This document shows, one piece after another, positions 27,747-37,899 of a DNA stretch of 64,000 nt; position 1 is the first letter of the stretch, and every line of letters starts with the position of its first letter. Both the position numbers and the translations under genes were made by a program. The notes beneath the pieces were generated by a model. It made no database searches. It was given only the letters and a program-made list of their open reading frames with translations, and was not told where the DNA came from. Location: the NCBI RefSeq assembly GCF_013366375.1, contig NZ_JABWMJ010000005.1:304167-368166 (forward strand), written 5' to 3'. The DNA is from Rhizobacter koreensis. Its GTDB lineage: Bacteria > Pseudomonadota > Gammaproteobacteria > Burkholderiales > Burkholderiaceae_C.

Positions 27747-27763
27747 GATGATATCGCATTATC
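27747..27763. promoter_or_regulatory. Candidate Zur operator upstream of zur
   Basis: GATGATATCGCATTATC is a 17-base imperfect palindrome: six-base arms GAT(G)AT and AT(T)ATC around a five-base centre. It is the most AT-rich spot in this region and lies 31 bases before the zur ATG, where a promoter would be expected. The form resembles Fur/Zur boxes, which are AT-rich dyads, but it is not a close match to the enterobacterial consensus. Confidence 0.5.
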
Positions 27764-28054
27764 GTTAGAACGTGCGCTGCAGTGTCGCGAGTGGCGCGCC
27801 TGGAACTATCGAGGAGAGCGTGGCGGTGACGTCTACGGAGGGCAGGAGCAGCCTGCCCGACGTGATGTCCGGTGGGCGGGCGCTGCTGTCGCTGCTCGAC
27901 CCTGTTGGAAGCGACGGTCAGCGGTTCGACGCAGCGAGGCCCCGCAGCGCGTCGGCTTCTCGCCCGCTTGCCGCCTGCTCGCGGGGCATCTCCGGGCCAT
28001 GGGAGCCGCCGATCGTGCTCCGCAGAGGCTGGCGAGCGATGGCCGCCCGCCCCT
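27764..28054. other. Intergenic space between zur operator and mgtC-like gene
   Basis: No gene is supported here. It holds the promoter side of the zur operon and the 3' side of the MgtC-like gene. Open frames have shadow-like compositions. No strong terminator hairpin with a T-tract was found. Confidence 0.4.
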
Positions 28055-28729
28055 TCAGAGATCGATCGCGCGAACTCCGGGCAATGCGCGCAGACGGTCC
28101 GCGAGCGCGAGTAGTTCGCTGCGCGCGATGCTGCTCGAGAGCGAGAGCGACACCGAGTCGCGTCCGCCGTCTTGGTCGCGCTGGATCTCGATGCGGGCGA
28201 TGCCGATGCCGGCTGCCTCCAGCACTTCCTCGATCCGCGCGAGGCTGGCCGCACCGGGTTCGACCTGCAGCGCCAGGCGGCGCAGCTCGCCCCGGCGAAA
28301 CAGGCGACGCTCGAGCGGGCGCACCAAGCCGAGGATGACGAGCGCGATCGTGGTCGTCGCCGCCGCGGCGACGTAGAGCCCGCTCCCGACCGCAAGGCCC
28401 ACCGCCGCGATCGTCCACAGGCTCGCCGCCGTGGTCAGACCACGGATGACCTCCTGGCGAAGGAACAGGATGGTGCCGGCGCCGAGAAAGCCGATGCCGC
28501 TGACCACCTGTGCGGCGACACGCGAAGGGTCGAACGAGACGTGCGGTGCGCCCTGCACGTCGGAAAACCCGAACATCGACACCAGCATCACGAGCGCCGA
28601 TCCGACGCAGACCAGCATGTGCGTGCGCAGGCCTGCGGCCCACTCGTGGCGCTCGCGTTCGAGCCCGACGAGCGCACCCAGAAGGGCGGCGACGCCGAGC
28701 CGCACGACGACCTCGAGCGGCGTGATCAT
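28055..28729 (-). CDS. MgtC/SapB family membrane protein
   Basis: The 224-residue protein begins with the MgtC signature: a first helix (VVRLGVAALLGALVGLERE), then RTHMLVCVGSALVMLVS and GIGFLGAGTILF, about five helices in all. A soluble C-terminal part of about 80 residues follows with ACT-like alternation. Family members influence magnesium adaptation and envelope ATP synthase activity in some bacteria; the function here is not known. The ATG at 28729 is chosen because it starts just before the first helix. Confidence 0.85.
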   Translation of the reverse strand: MITPLEVVVRLGVAALLGALVGLERERHEWAAGLRTHMLVCVGSALVMLVSMFGFSDVQGAPHVSFDPSRVAAQVVSGIGFLGAGTILFLRQEVIRGLTTAASLWTIAAVGLAVGSGLYVAAAATTTIALVILGLVRPLERRLFRRGELRRLALQVEPGAASLARIEEVLEAAGIGIARIEIQRDQDGGRDSVSLSLSSSIARSELLALADRLRALPGVRAIDL

Positions 28730-28824
28730 GGAGACGTCCTCATGCGGCGGAGCATAGCCATCGCGCCGATCGGCATCGGGCACCCGGCCGACCGACCCTT
28801 CGGCCTTTTGCGTATGCTCGCCGC

Positions 28825-29115
28825 ATGACCGATCCGCAAGTCACGTCCGACGGCCGCAAGCACGTCGCGCGGGCCGTCCACGCCGGCCACGAGATCACCG
28901 TCGTGGTCGCGTTCAGTCCGACGCGCCAGCGCTACCAGGTGCATCTCGGGGTCGCCAAGGGCGACGGGCCCGACCGCATGGACACGAGCTTCGACGTCGG
29001 CTTCCACGAGTACGACAGCGTCGACGCGGCGGTGCGATTCGGCGTCGACTACGCGCACACCGAGATCGACGCCGGACGCATCGACTGGAGCAGCAACAAG
29101 CAGCCGCACCGCTGA
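28825..29115 (+). CDS. Small hypothetical protein
   Basis: The 96-residue protein has no recognised domain. It is polar and probably cytosolic, with an alternating strand pattern (ITVVVAF, YQVHLGV) and a C-terminal helix, suggesting a small alpha/beta fold. It ends DWSSNKQPHR. High G/C third-position use supports coding. It stands alone between a divergent mgtC-like gene and a panE-like gene. Confidence 0.7.
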   Translation: MTDPQVTSDGRKHVARAVHAGHEITVVVAFSPTRQRYQVHLGVAKGDGPDRMDTSFDVGFHEYDSVDAAVRFGVDYAHTEIDAGRIDWSSNKQPHR

Positions 29116-29191
29116 GGGCTGCGCTCGGCGGCGGCGCTGCTCGCGAGCGGGCTCCGCAGCTCTTTTCCACCCTGGCCATGAGAGACGAACG

Positions 29192-30226
29192 TTGAGCACG
29201 CGATCCCGGATCTGCATCGTCGGCGCCGGCGCGATCGGCGGCTTCATCGGAACTCGCCTGGCGCTCGGCGGCGAGGCCGACGTGAGCGCGGTGGCGCGCG
29301 GCGCCACGCTGTCGGCGCTCGAGCGCCACGGCTGGCGCCTGCGCCAGGGCGGCGAACTGCTGCAGGCGCCGGTGCGCGCCGTCGCCGATGCGCGCGAACT
29401 CGGCCCGCAGGACATCGTGATCGTCGCCGTGAAGGGTCATGCGATGAGCGAGGCGGCCGCCTCGGTCGCGCCCCTGCTCGGGCCCGAAACCATCGTCGTG
29501 CCCGCGATGAATGGCGTGCCGTGGTGGTTCGGCCACGGGCTGGCGGTGCTCGGCGGTGCGCCGCTCGAGAGCGTCGACCCGGGCGGCCGCATCGGCGCTG
29601 CGATCCCGTTTCGCCACGTGGTCGGCTGCGTGGTGCACGCCAGCACGTCGACATCGGAGCCCGGACTGGTGGAGCACCAGATGGGAGCACGTCTCATCGT
29701 CGGCGAGCCGGCGGGCGGCACGTCGCCGCGTGTCGCGGCGCTCGTCGAGCGGCTTGGCGCGGCCGGGTTCGACGCCGCCGAATCGCCGCAGATCCGTCAC
29801 GACGTCTGGTACAAGCTCTGGGGCAACCTGACGATGAACCCCTTGTCGGCGGTCACCGGCGCGACGATCGACCGCATCCTCGCCGACCCGCTGGTGCTCG
29901 GGTTCTGTTCCGAGGCCATGCGTGAAGCCTCGTGCGTCGGCGCGGCGATCGGCTGCGCGATCGACCAGACGCCCGAAGACCGCCACCAGGTCACGCGCCG
30001 CCTCGGTGCCTTCCGCAGCTCGATGCTGCAGGACGTCGATGCCGGTCGCGCGATCGAGCTCGACCCGATCGTCGGCGCAGTGCGCGAGATCGCAGCGCGT
30101 GTCGGCATCGCGACGCCCTCGATCGATACGCTTTACGGAATCACCCGTCTGTTCGCGCGCGTGCACGGGCTCTACCCGATGACGGCGGCCGACGAGGGCA
30201 GCGCCCGCGGGGCGAGCGCGTCGTGA
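29192..30226 (+). CDS. Ketopantoate reductase family (PanE/ApbA-like) oxidoreductase
   Basis: The 344-residue protein has the N-terminal NAD(P)-binding motif GAGAIGGFIG (about residues 10-19), AVKGHAM, PAMNGVPWWF and the C-terminal domain segment VWYKLWGNLTMNPLSAVTG, in which the Lys and Asn are catalytic in PanE. It may reduce 2-dehydropantoate or a related 2-oxoacid. Many Burkholderiales have several such paralogues, so pantothenate synthesis is not assured. It uses a TTG start after GAGA. The following gene overlaps its stop. Confidence 0.85.
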   Translation: MSTRSRICIVGAGAIGGFIGTRLALGGEADVSAVARGATLSALERHGWRLRQGGELLQAPVRAVADARELGPQDIVIVAVKGHAMSEAAASVAPLLGPETIVVPAMNGVPWWFGHGLAVLGGAPLESVDPGGRIGAAIPFRHVVGCVVHASTSTSEPGLVEHQMGARLIVGEPAGGTSPRVAALVERLGAAGFDAAESPQIRHDVWYKLWGNLTMNPLSAVTGATIDRILADPLVLGFCSEAMREASCVGAAIGCAIDQTPEDRHQVTRRLGAFRSSMLQDVDAGRAIELDPIVGAVREIAARVGIATPSIDTLYGITRLFARVHGLYPMTAADEGSARGASAS

Positions 30227-30999
30227 GCCGGCGCCGGCTCTTCGTCAGCTCCGAACACGGCGGCTGCGACGTGCCGCGCGAGTGGCAGCCGCGCTTTGCC
30301 GGCCACGAAGCGATCCTGCACGGCCATCGCGGCTGGGACCCGGGATCGCTGCAGCTCGCGCGCGAGATGGCGACAGTTCTCGACGCGCCGCTGGTCGCGT
30401 CGACGACGACGCGGCTGCTGGTCGACCTCAATCGCTCGATCTGGAACCCGGCGTTGCACGGCGAGATGATCCGCGACCTGCCGGCAGCCGAGCGCCAGCG
30501 CATCATCGCGCAGCACTGGCGGCCGCATCGGAACGCGATCGAAGGGGCGATCGACGCGGCCGTGGCCACCGGCGACACGGCGCTGCACATCGCGTCGCAC
30601 AGCTTCGTGCCCGAGCTCGACGGCGAGGTCCGGCACGCCGACGTGGGCTTCCTCTACGACCCTGCGCGGCCCGGCGAGGTGGCGTTCGCCGCGGCCTGGC
30701 GCGCCGCCCTGCGCACGCGGCGGCGCGACCTGCTGCTGCGCCGCAACTACCCGTACCAGGGCAAGGGCGACGGCCTCACGTCGACGCTGCGCAAGCGCCA
30801 CCCGCCCGATCGCTACGTCGGACTCGAACTCGAGGTGAACCAGCGCTTCATGCTCGAGGGCGGCCGCGCGTGGCACGACATCCGCGCGGCCCTGGTCGAC
30901 TCGCTGCGCGAGGCGCTCGACGCCACCGGCGCCGGTCGCCCCGGCCTCAGCTCGGCGGCACCGGCCGCGCCACCGGCGCGTAGCCGGGCGCGTGGCTGA
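30223..30999 (+). CDS. N-formylglutamate amidohydrolase family protein
   Basis: The 258-residue protein belongs to the FGase (HutG-like) family of metal-dependent hydrolases. SSEHGGCDVPREW (the His/Glu metal region), HRGWDPGS and LVDLNRS are the conserved early blocks, and HIASHSF is a later metal-binding block. It may hydrolyse N-formylglutamate or another N-formyl amino acid. The GTG start overlaps the stop of the PanE-like gene. The 3' end runs 53 bases into the convergent lipoprotein gene. Confidence 0.8.
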   Translation: MSRRRLFVSSEHGGCDVPREWQPRFAGHEAILHGHRGWDPGSLQLAREMATVLDAPLVASTTTRLLVDLNRSIWNPALHGEMIRDLPAAERQRIIAQHWRPHRNAIEGAIDAAVATGDTALHIASHSFVPELDGEVRHADVGFLYDPARPGEVAFAAAWRAALRTRRRDLLLRRNYPYQGKGDGLTSTLRKRHPPDRYVGLELEVNQRFMLEGGRAWHDIRAALVDSLREALDATGAGRPGLSSAAPAAPPARSRARG

Positions 31000-31435
31000 C
31001 CCGCGTGCGGCCGTTGCTGGTGACCAGCACCACCGGATCGCCGGGAATCCAGCTGTCGCCGTTGCGCGCCTGGACCACCGCGCGTCGTTCGCCGTTGCGC
31101 AGCTGAACCAGGATCTCGACGGCGTCTTCGCGGTTCACCGAGCGTTCGATGGTGTTGCCGAGCACGGCGCCGGCGACCGCGCCGAGCACGCCGCCCACGA
31201 TGCCGTCGCGGTGGCCGCCGATCGACGAACCGGCGACGCCGCCGACCACGCCGCCGGCGATCGTGCCGGCGCCGGTTTCGCGGCCCTGGACGACGACCTG
31301 CCGCACCGAGAGCACCGTTGCGTCGACGACGCGCGCCATGCGTTGCGCGTCGTGTGCCTGGATGACGTCCGGGCTGGTGGTCGAGCAGGCGGCCAGCGCC
31401 GCGCTGAGCAGGATGACGGAGATGGACTTCTTCAT
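30947..31435 (-). CDS. Glycine-zipper 2TM-domain lipoprotein
   Basis: The 162-residue protein has a lipoprotein signal with lipobox LAAC (Cys17). Two glycine-zipper helices follow (GAGTIAGGVVGGVAGSSIGG and VGGVLGAVAGAVLGN, about 66-105). The C-terminus is a soluble domain. The form matches SlyB/Rickettsia 17-kDa-antigen-like envelope lipoproteins. AGGA precedes the ATG at 31435. It overlaps the convergent amidohydrolase gene at the 3' end. Confidence 0.88.
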   Translation of the reverse strand: MKKSISVILLSAALAACSTTSPDVIQAHDAQRMARVVDATVLSVRQVVVQGRETGAGTIAGGVVGGVAGSSIGGHRDGIVGGVLGAVAGAVLGNTIERSVNREDAVEILVQLRNGERRAVVQARNGDSWIPGDPVVLVTSNGRTRVSHAPGYAPVARPVPPS

Positions 31436-31583
31436 GGCAGGCTTCCTCGAGGCCTTGCCGGCACGCGCCGTGCCGGCGTCGACGTGAGATCGCGGTGACG
31501 GCGCCGGGGTTCCGGCCAACGGCGTAAAGAAGCGTTGCCCGGACGTCCGTGCGCGGCAGCGGCGCGCCGCGACCCGCGTGCCG

Positions 31584-32141
31584 TCAGCCGTGCAGGCGGC
31601 TGCTGCGCGGCACGCTCGCGAGCAGGAATTCCATCTGGTCGGCGAGGATGCGGCGCCCGCGCAGGATCATGTCCTCGTGCAGGCTGGGCACGTACGGCAG
31701 GTAGAGCAGCGTCATGCGCGCCTCTTCCGGGAGCCGGTTGCCCTTGTGGCCGTTGCACGGCCGGCACGCGGTGATGCAGTTCATCCACGAGTCGAGCCCG
31801 CCGCGCGAGGTGGGAACGATGTGCTCGCGGGTCAGGTCGTCGATGGTGAAGTGCCCGCCGCAGTACGCGCAGACCTGCCGGTCGCGCGCGAACAGCTTGG
31901 GGTTGCTGAGCGCCGGGGTGCGGCGCCAGGCGCGGCTCGGCACCGCGCCGCGCACCGCGATGATGGGGTGCACCTCGATCCGCGACTGCAGCCCGGTGCG
32001 GCGCTGCAGGCCGCCGCGCAGCACGTAGAAGGCGTCGCCGAGCGTCCACGCCACGCCATCGCTCGCGTAGATGACGGCCGCGTCGCGCGCCGAGATCCAC
32101 GATTGCGGGCGCCCCGACATGTCGAGTTGAAGCACTTCCAT
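31584..32141 (-). CDS. HNH endonuclease domain protein
   Basis: The 185-residue protein has a C-terminal HNH nuclease fold: CAYCGGHF and CRPCNGHK zinc-ribbon cysteines flank the HIVP histidine of the ββα-metal motif (residues about 93-143). The N-terminal half (MEVLQLDMSGRPQSWIS) is conserved in a chromosomal HNH family found in many proteobacteria and is not obviously phage-borne. A GGAG ribosome site precedes the ATG at 32141. The target is unknown. Confidence 0.85.
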   Translation of the reverse strand: MEVLQLDMSGRPQSWISARDAAVIYASDGVAWTLGDAFYVLRGGLQRRTGLQSRIEVHPIIAVRGAVPSRAWRRTPALSNPKLFARDRQVCAYCGGHFTIDDLTREHIVPTSRGGLDSWMNCITACRPCNGHKGNRLPEEARMTLLYLPYVPSLHEDMILRGRRILADQMEFLLASVPRSSRLHG

Positions 32142-32339
32142 GGCGCTCCCAGCGTAATGCATCGCCGCGGCTTTGTTCAAGCTGGAGTGCCCGTAGGTGA
32201 GGGCGGCCGATGGCACACCCGCGCTGCCGATTGCGAATTCCGACGCGCCCGTTCGGGTTCCGTTGCACCCATAATGCCGGCCAAAATAGCACGACCGTTC
32301 TTTTTCGTGCCGGACTGTCCGGCGCTGGCCTGACCCGCG

Positions 32340-33083
32340 ATGCCCGACTCCACCACCCCTCCCGATCGACCTGCTGCAGCGCCGCGCGCGCCCAAGGGCC
32401 GGCAGACGCGCGCGACCATCCTCGATGCGGCGCTCGCGCTCGCGGCGCAGATCGGCATCGAGGGCCTGTCGATCGGCGTCGTCGCCGAGGCGATCGGCAT
32501 GAGCAAGTCGGGCGTGTTCGCGCACTTCGGATCGCGCGAGGAGCTGCAGATCTCGGTGGTGCGCGCCTATCACGCGCGCTTCGAGGAAGACGTGTTCACG
32601 CCGGCGCTGCGTGCGCCGCGCGGGCTGCCGCGCCTCACCGAGCTGTTCGAACGCTGGGTCCGCCGCGTCTCGGTCGAGGCCGACTTCGGCTGCATCTACA
32701 TCAGCGGCGCGGTCGAGCTCGACGACCGTCCCGGCGCGGTGCGCGACGCCCTGGTCGGCATGGTGCAGACCTGGCAGAGCGCACTCGAGCGCGCGATCCT
32801 CGCTGCCGTGGCCGAGGGCCACCTGCGCGCCGACACCGACCCGCAGCAGCTGCTGTTCGAGATGCACGGCATGGTGCTCGCGCTGCATCACGACGCGCGT
32901 CTGCTGCGCCACCCCGGCGCCGACGAGCGTGCGCGCACGGCGTACCGCCGCCTCGTCGCCGACCACCAGCCGCGCCGCGCCGCGCGCACGCCCGCCTCCG
33001 GTGCCGAGCTGCCGGCGCCCGCGCGACCGCGCGCCGTGCGCAGCGTCGCCAAGGCACGCGTGACGCGCCGCGACCCTGCCTGA
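32340..33083 (+). CDS. TetR/AcrR-family transcriptional regulator
   Basis: The 247-residue protein has an N-terminal helix-turn-helix (TILDAALALAAQIGIEGLSIG... MSKSGVFAHFGSREEL, about residues 25-75), a TetR ligand-binding region and a basic, Pro/Ala-rich C-terminal tail. It lies 36 bases upstream of an acyl-CoA dehydrogenase gene on the same strand. It probably controls the beta-oxidation cluster that follows, in the manner of FadR/PsrA-type TetR proteins, with an acyl-CoA as likely ligand (inference). Confidence 0.88.
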   Translation: MPDSTTPPDRPAAAPRAPKGRQTRATILDAALALAAQIGIEGLSIGVVAEAIGMSKSGVFAHFGSREELQISVVRAYHARFEEDVFTPALRAPRGLPRLTELFERWVRRVSVEADFGCIYISGAVELDDRPGAVRDALVGMVQTWQSALERAILAAVAEGHLRADTDPQQLLFEMHGMVLALHHDARLLRHPGADERARTAYRRLVADHQPRRAARTPASGAELPAPARPRAVRSVAKARVTRRDPA

Positions 33084-33119
33084 TTCCCTTTCTTGTTCGC
33101 CCGCCCAGGAGTTCTCCCG

Positions 33120-34910
<1,791 letters not shown>

Positions 34911-34969
34911 TGCCGTTCGTCGCGCCCGACGGCGCGGCGGCCTTCGACCTTCACCTGGAGACGACATCG

Positions 34970-35425
34970 ATGAAGACGAGCCTCGGCGCTTTCGTGATCG
35001 GTCTCGGCCTTGCCGGCGCGGCGCTCGCGGCGCATGCGCAGGCGACGCCGGTCGGCACCTGGAAGACGATCGACGACGAGACCAAGAAAGAGAAATCGCT
35101 GGTCCGCATCAGCGAGTCGAACGGCGTGCTGAGCGGCCGTGTCGAGAAGCTGCTCGACCCGACCGCGCCGCCCGATCCGGTGTGCAAGGACTGCACCGAC
35201 GAGCGCAAGGACAAGCCGATCCAGGGCATGACGATCCTGCGCAACGTCAAGCAGGACGCCGGCGACAAGGCGCTCTGGAGCGGCGGCGACATTCTCGATC
35301 CGAGCAACGGCAAGGTGTACCGCGTGCGCCTCAAGCCGATCGACAACGGCGCCCGGCTCGAGGTCCGCGGCTACATCGGGGCGCCGATGTTCGGCCGCAC
35401 GCAGACCTGGATCCGCGTCGAATGA
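34970..35425 (+). CDS. DUF2147 family exported protein
   Basis: The 151-residue protein has a signal peptide (about 1-23, ending AHAQA) and a DUF2147 beta-barrel-like core: PVGTWKTIDDETKKEKSLVRI, CKDCTDERKDKPIQGM, GGDILDPSNGKVYR and a final GRTQTWIR. Members are small periplasmic proteins, some linked to lipid or steroid metabolism loci. The two cysteines in CKDC are typical. It sits between acyl-CoA dehydrogenase and the bifunctional enzyme, so it may belong to the fatty-acid operon. Confidence 0.85.
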   Translation: MKTSLGAFVIGLGLAGAALAAHAQATPVGTWKTIDDETKKEKSLVRISESNGVLSGRVEKLLDPTAPPDPVCKDCTDERKDKPIQGMTILRNVKQDAGDKALWSGGDILDPSNGKVYRVRLKPIDNGARLEVRGYIGAPMFGRTQTWIRVE

Positions 35426-35474
35426 AGGACACGCTCAAGCCCGTGCGCGCATTCGCATCCCTGATGGAGAAACG

Positions 35475-37889
35475 ATGAAACGATTCACTGTTCGCAAGGT
35501 CGCCGTGCTCGGCGCCGGCGTGATGGGCGCGCAGATCGCCGCCCACCTCGTCAACGTTCGCGTGCCGGTGGTGCTGTTCGACCTGCCGGCCAAGCCCGAG
35601 TCGGGTCCGAAGAACGGCATCGTCCTGAAGGCGGTCGAGAACCTCAAGAAGATGAAGCCGGCGCCGCTCGGCGTGCCGGAAGACGCCGCGTTCATCGAGC
35701 CCGCCAACTACGACGACGACCTCGGCAAACTCGCCGAGTGCGACCTCGTGATCGAGGCGATCGCCGAGCGCATGGACTGGAAGGTCGACCTCTACAAGCG
35801 AATCGCGGGGGCGGTGGCGCCGCACGCAATCCTCGCGAGCAACACCTCGGGCCTCAGCATCACCGCGCTCTCGCAAGCGCTGCCCGAGGAGATCCGCGCG
35901 CGCTTCTGCGGCATCCACTTCTTCAATCCGCCGCGCTACATGGCGCTCGTGGAGCTGATCGCGGCACCGACGACCGACGCCACGATCATCGACCAGCTCG
36001 AGACGTTCGTGACCACCTCGCTCGGCAAGTCGGTGGTGCGCGCGAAGGACACCCCGAACTTCATCGCGAACCGGGTCGGCATCGCCGGCATGCTGGCGAC
36101 GATGAAGGAGGCCGAGAACTTCGGCCTCACCTACGACGTGGTCGACGACCTCACCGGCAAGAAGCTCGGGCGTGCGAGCTCGGGCACCTTCCGCACCGCC
36201 GACGTGGTCGGGCTCGACACGATGGCGCACGTGATCCGCACGCTGCAGGACAACCTCGGGCCGGACAAGTCGAACGATCCGTTCTATGCGAGCTACGCGA
36301 CGCCGGCGGCGCTCACGACCCTGATGAACGCCGGCGCGCTCGGCCAGAAGACCGGCGCCGGTTTCTACAAGAAGGTCGGCAAGGACATCCTGCGCTTCGA
36401 CGCAGCCAAGGGCGACTACGTGCCCGGCGGCGGCAAGGCCGACGAGATCGTCGCGCGCATCCTCAAAAAGCCTTCCGCCGAGCGCCTCAAGCTCCTGCAC
36501 GACTCGACCAACCCGCAGGCGCAGTTCCTGTGGGCGATCCTGCGCGACGGCTTCCACTACGCGGCGGTGCACCTCGCCGACATCGCCGAGAGCGCGCGCG
36601 ACGTCGACTTCGCGATGCGCTGGGGCTTCGGCCTGCAGCAGGGGCCGTTCGAGCTCTGGCAGTCGGCCGGCTGGAAGCAGGTCGCCGAGTGGGTCAAAGC
36701 CGACATCGACGCGGGCAAGGCGCTGAGCAGCGCGCCGCTGCCGGGCTGGGTGTTCGACGGCCCGGTCGCCGAAAACGGCGGCGTGCACAGTGCGCAGGGC
36801 TCGTGGAGCGCGGCCGAGAGCCGCTGGGTCGCACCGAGCCCGCTCCCCGTCTACGAGCGTCAGCGGTTCCGCGAGAGCCTCGCCGGCGCAGGCGCGCCGA
36901 ATCCGCTCGAATCGGGCACCGAGGTCTACCGCAACGCCGACATCCGCGTCTGGACGCTCGACGGCGAGGTGCTGATCGCGAGCATCACCAGCAAGCTCCA
37001 CCTGATCAGCCCGGCGGTGACCGAAGGCCTCGCGAAGGCGATCGAGCTCGCCGAAAGCGACTACCAGGGTCTCGTGATCTGGTCGCCCGACGACGTGTTC
37101 TCGGCCGGCGCCAACCTCGAGGCGCTGATGCCGGTGTTCATGAAGAGCGGCGCCGCCGGCATCGCGCCCGAAGTGAAGAAGCTGCAGGACGCGATGCTGC
37201 GCATGCGCTACGCGTCGGTGCCGGTGGTCGCGGCGCTGCGCGGCATTGCGCTCGGCGGCGGCTGCGAGGTCGCGATTCACGCGGCACGCCGCGTCGCCGC
37301 GATGGAGAGCTACATGGGCTTCGTCGAGGTCGGCGTCGGCCTGATCCCCGCCGGCGGCGGTCTCGCCTACGTGGCGCGGCGTGCCGCCGAGTCGGCCGCC
37401 GCGGGCGGTGCCAACACCGACCTGTTCCCGTTCCTCAAGGAGCCGTTCACGAGCGCGGCGATGGCCAAGGTCGGCACCAGCGCGCTCGAGAACAGGAAGC
37501 TCGGCTACCTGCTGCCGAGCGACGTGATCGTCGCGCACAAGGACGAGCTGCTGCACGTCGCGATCGGCGAGGCGAAGGCGATGGCGGCGGCCGGCTACCG
37601 GCCGCCGCTGCGTGTGCGCTTCCCGGTCGCGGGCCGCACCGCGATCGCGACCATCAAGGCGCAGCTCGCCAACCTGCGCGACGGCGGCTTCGCGAGCAAG
37701 CACGATTACGAGGTGTCGTCGCGCATCGCCGACACCCTGTGCGGCGGCGACGTCGACGGCGGCTCGCTGGTCACCGAGGAATACGTCATGGCGCTCGAGC
37801 GCAAGCACTTCTGCGAGCTGCTGACGCATCCGAAGACGCAGGAACGGATCATGGGAATGCTGCAAACCGGAAAACCGGTTCGCAACTGA
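35475..37889 (+). CDS. 3-hydroxyacyl-CoA dehydrogenase / enoyl-CoA hydratase bifunctional enzyme
   Basis: The 804-residue protein has the dehydrogenase first (NAD motif GAGVMG at 13-18, then GIHFFNPPRYM and the C-terminal HAD domain) and the crotonase domain last (SAGANL, ALRGIALGGGCEVAIHA, FVEVGVGLIPAGGG). This order is the reverse of E. coli FadB and matches the FadN/PaaH-like arrangement. It catalyses hydration and oxidation in beta-oxidation and works with the thiolase gene 10 bases downstream. Confidence 0.94.
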   Translation: MKRFTVRKVAVLGAGVMGAQIAAHLVNVRVPVVLFDLPAKPESGPKNGIVLKAVENLKKMKPAPLGVPEDAAFIEPANYDDDLGKLAECDLVIEAIAERMDWKVDLYKRIAGAVAPHAILASNTSGLSITALSQALPEEIRARFCGIHFFNPPRYMALVELIAAPTTDATIIDQLETFVTTSLGKSVVRAKDTPNFIANRVGIAGMLATMKEAENFGLTYDVVDDLTGKKLGRASSGTFRTADVVGLDTMAHVIRTLQDNLGPDKSNDPFYASYATPAALTTLMNAGALGQKTGAGFYKKVGKDILRFDAAKGDYVPGGGKADEIVARILKKPSAERLKLLHDSTNPQAQFLWAILRDGFHYAAVHLADIAESARDVDFAMRWGFGLQQGPFELWQSAGWKQVAEWVKADIDAGKALSSAPLPGWVFDGPVAENGGVHSAQGSWSAAESRWVAPSPLPVYERQRFRESLAGAGAPNPLESGTEVYRNADIRVWTLDGEVLIASITSKLHLISPAVTEGLAKAIELAESDYQGLVIWSPDDVFSAGANLEALMPVFMKSGAAGIAPEVKKLQDAMLRMRYASVPVVAALRGIALGGGCEVAIHAARRVAAMESYMGFVEVGVGLIPAGGGLAYVARRAAESAAAGGANTDLFPFLKEPFTSAAMAKVGTSALENRKLGYLLPSDVIVAHKDELLHVAIGEAKAMAAAGYRPPLRVRFPVAGRTAIATIKAQLANLRDGGFASKHDYEVSSRIADTLCGGDVDGGSLVTEEYVMALERKHFCELLTHPKTQERIMGMLQTGKPVRN

Positions 37890-37899
37890 GGACGCACAC

